From contig CADAKX010000017.1 in NCBI GenBank assembly GCA_902788605.1, positions 1-42,043 on the forward strand: 42,043 nucleotides of DNA, read 5' to 3'. Positions 38,301 to 42,043 of the stretch are shown piece by piece (within the stretch, counting starts at the first letter, position 1; each line of letters starts with the position of its first letter). The notes beneath the pieces are model-generated. The model searched no databases. It had not been told where the DNA came from and saw only the letters and a program-made list of their open reading frames with translations. The position numbers were made by a program, and so were the translations under genes. Source of the stretch: an uncultured Prevotellaceae bacterium (GTDB taxonomy: Bacteria > Bacteroidota > Bacteroidia > Bacteroidales > Bacteroidaceae).

Positions 38301-38491
38301 CCTACGAAGGTGGTGTCCGCCTTGGCATTGCGCCTGGTGGCGATTTTATAGAGTTGCAGCGTGGCTCTCACCATGGGTTCGCCGGTGTCTTTGTCGACGA
38401 TTCGGCCGGTAATGACGTCACGCTGGGCGTGGATTTGCGAGATGCTCAGGAGGAGCATAGCTAGTAGGATGGTGTATCTTCTTAGGTCCAT
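35345..38491 (-). CDS. TonB-dependent receptor-like outer-membrane beta-barrel protein with Gly/Arg-rich tail
   Basis: This 1048-residue protein has a signal peptide (LLAMLLLSISQIHAQ) and a CarboxypepD-reg domain (about 24-115, VITGRIVDKDTGEPMVRATL). A plug-like region is at 120-240 (EAVITANIPKMVIKDDTVVY, VLPGAKIDEDGKITVNGKEV), followed by an outer-membrane barrel of the OMP_b-brl_3 type to about residue 999 (SYAMLHVSYRLNLF). The final 49 residues are almost only G, R, F and N. Further RG-rich stretches occur in loops near residues 290 and 550. It should act in the outer membrane for import or sensing; the ligand is unknown. It is convergent with the second sigma operon and shares a 32-residue block with that operon's anti-sigma-like protein. 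Confidence 0.88.
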   Translation of the reverse strand: MDLRRYTILLAMLLLSISQIHAQRDVITGRIVDKDTGEPMVRATLQLYKIATRRNAKADTTFVGGALSNERGTFTITDVKSGSYFLKATFLGYKDYTRTVNKTSSQMSLGTISLQPNSVEIQEAVITANIPKMVIKDDTVVYNADAFRVPEGSVIEALVEVLPGAKIDEDGKITVNGKEVRKFKLDGRDFMTGNNDAVMKNLPSYVIDKVKAYDEKSDLSRMTGVDDGNDDFVLEFTTKRSARNGIQANPDLGYGTDHRYGIRLTAMKPFGAMRYTFMGNANNVNDRNFSGRGGRGRGNGNGQRHTKTGALDVSYEDQRKPNGEQLRVNGRVTWTHNNTDNWNRSASENFVNTRGGAFSNSTSQSYSRNNSWTGNMNLQWTIDSLTTLSFRPNLSISSNDSQNGSNSASFKANPYDYVLDPLSNEGLDELSDDSLVVNSRKNKSLSYGNNRNLSSQIQLYRRMNSKGRNIAISGNINYSDGDNRNANLSGVHLYLTKNAQGQDSTYQTNRYTTSDTKNYSFSLGSTYTEPLYIFPRKEEPVDTTQRQRGPFGNRGGRRMVGQEGIFLQANYRFNYSYQKNDPSTYDLLGISELEFENALQDYRDFGFLPDDYEDRLSTSLSRYSERTEYSHNADIQLRLNREKYNMNVGVNMQPQRSHFIQNYLGKPVDTVRTVVNISPTLNMRYRFDQYTNLQVQFRGNMSQPSITQLLDIYDDTNPLSVTMGNPGLKPSFNYNASFNFQKQRKPVLVEDSLGFMVPKAQRHWSFSSNGSFQVTTNSIGNIVTYEENTGRRISRPDNYNGNWSTSGGVTFNMNLDTLNRWDISGSIRGNYRHQVSYVNQNRTETPDRNVTHSINLSPDLSLSFRNSWLYVSLNVATTYARTENRLQASRNLTTWNHNYGGNTRITFPWGSNLSTDFHVYSKRGYADETLNTDEMLWNAQLSHSFLRGKVLTVMLQWYDILNQQSNFTRTINANGWNDREVNAITSYAMLHVSYRLNLFGGRSSANRGGGGGDRPERPEGGRGNRGGFGGGRGGGFGGGGGFGGGGRF

Positions 38492-38584
38492 CGTTTAGTT
38501 GTTGATATTAATTAAACTGGTAACTGTATTCTTTGATGGCTGCTGGGGGAGATGGTTTAATGGCGTGGCGATTTTTTTTAAAAA

Positions 38585-38632
38585 AAGAATCCAACGGCCG
38601 TGACTCTCGTGGTCATCTGCTGTTGGATTCTT
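38585..38632 (-). terminator. terminator of the lytic transglycosylase gene
   Basis: AAGAATCCAAC (38585-38595) pairs with GTTGGATTCTT (38622-38632). On the minus strand TTTTTTT follows. Confidence 0.88.
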
Positions 38633-38673
38633 CGAGTGGATTTTAGTTTTTTCTAAGCATCATGCCTTGATGA

Positions 38674-39105
38674 TTACTTCATTCGTCGTAGTACCATTTT
38701 GTAGTATCTTTCGGTGGCGCGCAGACTGTATTTCGGTCCACCGTTCCACAAACGTATTGCTTTCTCAATATCGTTAGTAGGATTGTACTTCGACTGAATC
38801 AGAAGGAACATTTCTTTCGATTTGGTTTTGTCAAACCTGTCGTCCAGGGTGTAGCGCTTTTTACTTCCGCGCTTCTCGAGGATGTTGTTGCATTCGCGCA
38901 CGGCAATGGGTGTAATCTGCATGGGTCCCACCGACTTGCCTGCCACTGCTTTTGAATTTCCTTCGCTCTCTACCAGTATGATCGCGTCCATCACGGATGA
39001 CCAATCAAACGGCTCTGAAGTCGTCGCTTTGGTGATAGCCCCAGCGCCGAGGGGCAGCAAAGATAGAATCGACAAAATCAGAATTATATGCTTCGTGTTT
39101 ATCAT
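38674..39105 (-). CDS. small lytic transglycosylase-like protein (SLT fold)
   Basis: This 143-residue protein has a signal peptide (KHIILILSILSLLPLGAGA) and a lysozyme-like SLT catalytic signature. The signature is AIILVESEGNSKAVAGKSVG with the presumptive catalytic Glu46, followed by PMQITPIAVRECN and RLWNGGPKYSLRATERYYKM. It would cleave the glycan strand of peptidoglycan in the periplasm. It is short for the family and lacks binding domains, so partners may target it. A -7 box at 39117-39124 leaves a leader of only a few nt. Confidence 0.83.
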   Translation of the reverse strand: MINTKHIILILSILSLLPLGAGAITKATTSEPFDWSSVMDAIILVESEGNSKAVAGKSVGPMQITPIAVRECNNILEKRGSKKRYTLDDRFDKTKSKEMFLLIQSKYNPTNDIEKAIRLWNGGPKYSLRATERYYKMVLRRMK

Positions 39106-39116
39106 TTCTACGCCTG

Positions 39117-39124
39117 CAAAAGTA
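39117..39124 (-). promoter_or_regulatory. -7 box of the transglycosylase gene
   Basis: TACTTTTG on the minus strand, with 11 nt between it and the ATG, so the leader is about 5 nt. Confidence 0.62.
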
Positions 39125-39234
39125 GAAAAAAATTCGATATGTATGTATTAACGAAGCTTAATTTTAAATTTATTTAAGTTAAATTCCTGATTTTTACCGA
39201 AATTTTGATGGGATTAGCGGTGATTTTGTTCCTT

Positions 39235-41847
39235 TTAGTCGATGTCGACCACGGTGATGCCGGCGCCTCCAAACTGCACATGTTCGTCGCGGAAATGACT
39301 CACGTTGGGGATGGTGGCCAGATACTGTCGGATGAGTTGGCGCAGTACGCCCGTGCCCGTGCCGTGGAGAATGCGCACGCGCGACATGCCCATCAGTATG
39401 GCGTCGTCGATGAAGTGGAGCACGGTGTCCACGGCCTCGTCGCCGCGCATGCCCCTGACGTCGATGTCCTGGTGGAAGTTCTGCTTGCGGTCTTCCATCG
39501 TGGCGCGTGTCACCTTCGATGTCTGCACCGCCAGGTGAGCATATTTGTTGGCAGCGTTGGTGGGGTCGGCGGCTGGCTTGGCCTTGTCGCTCCTTTCCAG
39601 CTGTTCCATTTTCATCTTGGTGCGCACGTCGCCAAAGATCACGGTGACCTGCTTGCCCTGGATATTCTCGATGACGCCGACGGTGTTCAGTCCTTTTATG
39701 CGGACGCTGTCGCCTTTTTGCAGCGGACGGTTGCTGTCGGCCGATGCGCCACGCTCGGCACCGAAGGTCTGCATGCGCTTGTCCTCGGCCTCCTTCTTCT
39801 GTGCCTTCTCGGCCTTGCGCTGGGCCTTGCGTGCCTTGCGTTCTTCCATCTGCCGCAGTTTCTTGGCAAAATCCTCTTCGCTCATCAGGCCGCGAGTGTC
39901 GTCGTTCTGCACCTGGGCGCGAAACTCCTGCAGTTCTTCGCGAATCTCGCGCGTGCGTTCTTTTTCGGCCTGTGCCTCCTTGATTTCGCGGATGGCGTTC
40001 TCGATCTTGCGGTTGGCCTCGGCCAGCAGTTCTTCGGCCTGCTTCTGGGCCCGTTTGAGAATCTGTTTGCGCTCGCGCTCAATCTCCTCGAGGTTGGTCT
40101 CATAGCGCTGTATGTGTCCCTCCAGGTTCTTTTCGTGCTGGTGGATGGTCTGTCGCTTGCCCTCCCAGTAACGCTTGTCGCGCACGATGTCCTGCAGGTA
40201 TTTGTCGCTCTGGATGTAGTCCTGTCCCACGATGTCCGATGCGTCGCTGATCACCTCCTCGGGCAGTCCCGTTTTGCGGGCAATCTCGATGGCAAACGAT
40301 GAGCCCGGCTGACCGATGGAGAGCTGGAAGAGTGCCTGCATCTGGTGACGGTCGTAGAGCATGGCGCCGTTGACCACGCCCTCGTGGTCGTCGGCAAAGT
40401 GCTTCAGGTTCTGATAGTGGGTGGTGATGACGCCAAACGTCTTTTTCCTCCAGAACTGCTTCAGCACGGCCTCGGCGATGGCGCCGCCGATCATGGGTTC
40501 GGTGCCGCCTCCAAACTCGTCGATGAGGAGTATGGTGTTTTCGTCGCAGTATTTGATCATCTGCTTCATGTTCATCAGGTGAGACGAGTAGGTCGAGAGG
40601 TCGTCTTCGATGCTCTGCTCGTCGCCGATGTCTATCATGATGTTGCGGAAGATGCCGCAGGTGGAGCGGTCGCCCATGGGCACGCTGAGTCCGCATTGCA
40701 GCATGTATTGCAGCAGGCCGACGGTCTTCAGACATACGGACTTGCCGCCGGCGTTGGGGCCGCTGATGATTAGCAATCGGCCGTCCGTGGTTTTATTCGA
40801 AGGTGCGGGGTGCGAGTTTCCCCGAAGAACAATATCCAATGGCACCACCGTCTTTCCCTGCTTCTCCAAAGACAGTTGCAGCAGGGGGTGAACGGCGCGA
40901 ATCCAGTCGATATGCGGCTTGGCCTCGACGGTGGGCTCAAAGCCCTTGGTCAGTTCGGCCAGTGCTGCCTTGGCCTGTATCAGGTCTATTTGTGCCAGGA
41001 AGCGGTAGGAGTCGAGAATCTCTTTGACGTGGGGGCGCACCTCGTCGGTAAAGACGGTGAGGATGCGGATGACCTCGCGTCGCTCCTCGGCCTCCATCTC
41101 GCGCACGCGGTTGTTGGCCTCTACCACCTCGGCGGGCTCGATGAAGACGGTCTTACCCGTGGCACTCTCGTCGTGCACGATACCATTGATTTTCCTTTTG
41201 ACGCCAGGTGCCACCGGCAGCATCAGTCGGCCGTCGCGCAGGGTGGGCGCAGCGTCCTTGTCCACCAGTCCGTCGCGCTGGGCGGCATGCAGTATAGTAT
41301 ATAATGTACGCGAGATGCTGCCCTCCATCTTTTTCAGGTCGTTGCGTATGGTGGCCAGCTTCATCGAGGCAGAGTCTTTGATTTTCCCGTATTTGTCGAG
41401 GATAGAGTCGATGCGGCGAATCATGGCGGGGAAGGTCATGATGTCTGTGGTCAGTCGCTGCAGGGCGGGGTAGCGATAGGCGGGTTCGGTGCCCTCGCGC
41501 CCGGCGTTCTCGTCGCGGTTCAGATAGACCACGATGTTGCTGATGGTCTCCAGCGAGCGGCGCAGGTCGAACACTTCGTTTTCCTCCAGGTGGGTGTTGG
41601 CCAGGCGTATGCGTGCCACCGACTGGCGCACGTCGAAGAAATATTGCATGGGGAAATCGTCGGTGGTCTCCTTCAGTCGGCGAAACTCCCTCAGCTGTTG
41701 CAGCCACTCGTTCACCTCGTCGGCACGGTCCGAGAAGGCCATTTCGTCGACCATCTCGCGTCCCAACGAACTCAGACAGCGTTCCTTCAGCAGTGTGCGA
41801 ATTTCGCTGAACCCTATCTTGTTTTCATAGTTATTTGGATAAATCAT
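39235..41847 (-). CDS. mutS2: MutS2 endonuclease/ribosome-rescue ATPase with Smr domain
   Basis: This 870-residue MutS2 has core and lever helices (1-300). The ATPase has Walker A SGPNAGGKSVCLKTVG, the DIGDEQSIEDDLSTYSSH signature and Walker B LLIDEFGGGTEP. A long charged coiled coil (about 520-680) is followed by a KOW-like segment (KGDSVRIKGLNTVGVIENIQ) and the C-terminal Smr domain (DIDVRGMRGDEAVDTVLHFI, RILHGTGTGVLRQLI). Family members act in suppressing recombination and in splitting collided ribosomes. The -7 box ends only 4 nt upstream of the ATG, suggesting a leaderless mRNA. Confidence 0.95.
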   Translation of the reverse strand: MIYPNNYENKIGFSEIRTLLKERCLSSLGREMVDEMAFSDRADEVNEWLQQLREFRRLKETTDDFPMQYFFDVRQSVARIRLANTHLEENEVFDLRRSLETISNIVVYLNRDENAGREGTEPAYRYPALQRLTTDIMTFPAMIRRIDSILDKYGKIKDSASMKLATIRNDLKKMEGSISRTLYTILHAAQRDGLVDKDAAPTLRDGRLMLPVAPGVKRKINGIVHDESATGKTVFIEPAEVVEANNRVREMEAEERREVIRILTVFTDEVRPHVKEILDSYRFLAQIDLIQAKAALAELTKGFEPTVEAKPHIDWIRAVHPLLQLSLEKQGKTVVPLDIVLRGNSHPAPSNKTTDGRLLIISGPNAGGKSVCLKTVGLLQYMLQCGLSVPMGDRSTCGIFRNIMIDIGDEQSIEDDLSTYSSHLMNMKQMIKYCDENTILLIDEFGGGTEPMIGGAIAEAVLKQFWRKKTFGVITTHYQNLKHFADDHEGVVNGAMLYDRHQMQALFQLSIGQPGSSFAIEIARKTGLPEEVISDASDIVGQDYIQSDKYLQDIVRDKRYWEGKRQTIHQHEKNLEGHIQRYETNLEEIERERKQILKRAQKQAEELLAEANRKIENAIREIKEAQAEKERTREIREELQEFRAQVQNDDTRGLMSEEDFAKKLRQMEERKARKAQRKAEKAQKKEAEDKRMQTFGAERGASADSNRPLQKGDSVRIKGLNTVGVIENIQGKQVTVIFGDVRTKMKMEQLERSDKAKPAADPTNAANKYAHLAVQTSKVTRATMEDRKQNFHQDIDVRGMRGDEAVDTVLHFIDDAILMGMSRVRILHGTGTGVLRQLIRQYLATIPNVSHFRDEHVQFGGAGITVVDID

Positions 41848-41851
41848 GGTG

Positions 41852-41859
41852 CAAAATTA
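41852..41859 (-). promoter_or_regulatory. -7 box of mutS2, 4 nt from the ATG
   Basis: TAATTTTG on the minus strand, then CACC and the ATG at 41847. The transcript would begin at or beside the start codon. Confidence 0.62.
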
Positions 41860-41908
41860 GTCATTTTTCGCTTACAATGCAAAAAAGTATGCTAAAAATT
41901 TGCAGAAT

Positions 41909-41937
41909 TCGAAAAATAGTCGTACCTTTGCACCCGC
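41909..41937 (+). promoter_or_regulatory. promoter block of tRNA-Ser
   Basis: The 29-nt sequence is identical to 29838-29866 upstream of tRNA-Met and includes TACCTTTG at 41923-41930. Confidence 0.82.
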
Positions 41938-41957
41938 TTTGAAGCAGTTCGGGCACT

Positions 41958-42042
41958 GGAGAGATGGTAGAGTGGTCGATTACAGCGGTCTTGAAAACCG
42001 CCGTGCTGAGAGGCACCGGGGGTTCGAATCCCTCTCTCTCCG
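41958..42042 (+). tRNA. tRNA-Ser (anticodon TGA)
   Basis: Class II tRNA of 85 nt: acceptor GGAGAGA/TCTCTCC with discriminator G, anticodon loop CTTGAAA in a GCGGT/ACCGC stem (anticodon TGA), a long variable arm (CGTGCTGAGAGGCACCG) and T loop TTCGAAT. Any terminator lies beyond the window. Confidence 0.95.
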
Positions 42043-42043
42043 C

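Noticed and set aside
39205-40302. 365-residue Leu/Val/Phe-rich plus-strand open frame resembling a membrane protein
   Set aside because: It is antisense to the charged coiled coil and Smr domain of mutS2. Complementing Lys/Glu codons creates artificial hydrophobic residues.

Overview
The window is chromosomal DNA of a Bacteroidales bacterium, most likely a Prevotella-like genus. The evidence is the recurrent Bacteroidetes -7 promoter box (TAnnTTTG), Bacteroidetes-restricted families (smalltalk protein, DUF4248, DUF4199, DUF6452, DUF6048, DUF4827, TamL), CarboxypepD-type TonB receptors and ECF sigma/anti-sigma loci. No rRNA, CRISPR array or integrase gene was seen.

Region 1 (1-4290) is a phage- or satellite-like accessory module on the minus strand: an unrecognised coiled-coil protein, a primase-less VapE/VirE ATPase, a DUF4248 helix-turn-helix protein, an HU-like protein, a 36-residue smalltalk protein and a peptidoglycan amidase. 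Its non-coding DNA is unusually structured: three contiguous 22-bp repeats, a 16-bp inverted repeat enclosing an alternating CG/TA palindrome, and a TTCC array phased at exactly 10 bp.

Region 2 (4259-6705) is a REP system: a RAYT transposase gene and a DUF234-type ATPase gene bordered by four copies of one 32-bp palindromic element, with a five-run G-quadruplex motif at the left edge.

Region 3 (6717-11333) has SRP RNA and tRNA-Thr 4 nt apart behind one promoter, then a six-gene plus-strand operon (DUF4199, polyprenol-type glycosyltransferase, DUF6452 lipoprotein, DUF6048, ApbE, Crp/Fnr regulator).

Region 4 (11338-20424) carries an M15 peptidase with a probably leaderless mRNA, a candidate small RNA, a 1308-residue CotH/lamin-tail protein with a nested domain insertion, glmM with an in-frame 9-bp minisatellite, a DUF4827 lipoprotein, a DHH phosphoesterase and a sugar nucleotidyltransferase.

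Region 5 (20536-29757) looks like one envelope-biogenesis operon: TetR regulator, FabG, RluA-type pseudouridine synthase, TamB and TamL.

Region 6 (29838-38491) starts with initiator tRNA-Met and a degenerate copy of its 3' half. Two divergent ECF sigma loci follow; one encodes a membrane anti-sigma-like protein fused to a barrel-less TonB plug. A convergent TonB-type outer-membrane receptor shares a 32-residue block with that protein.

Region 7 (38585-42043) holds a small lytic transglycosylase, mutS2 (probably leaderless) and tRNA-Ser.

All assignments come from reading the sequence and recalling families; no database search was run.
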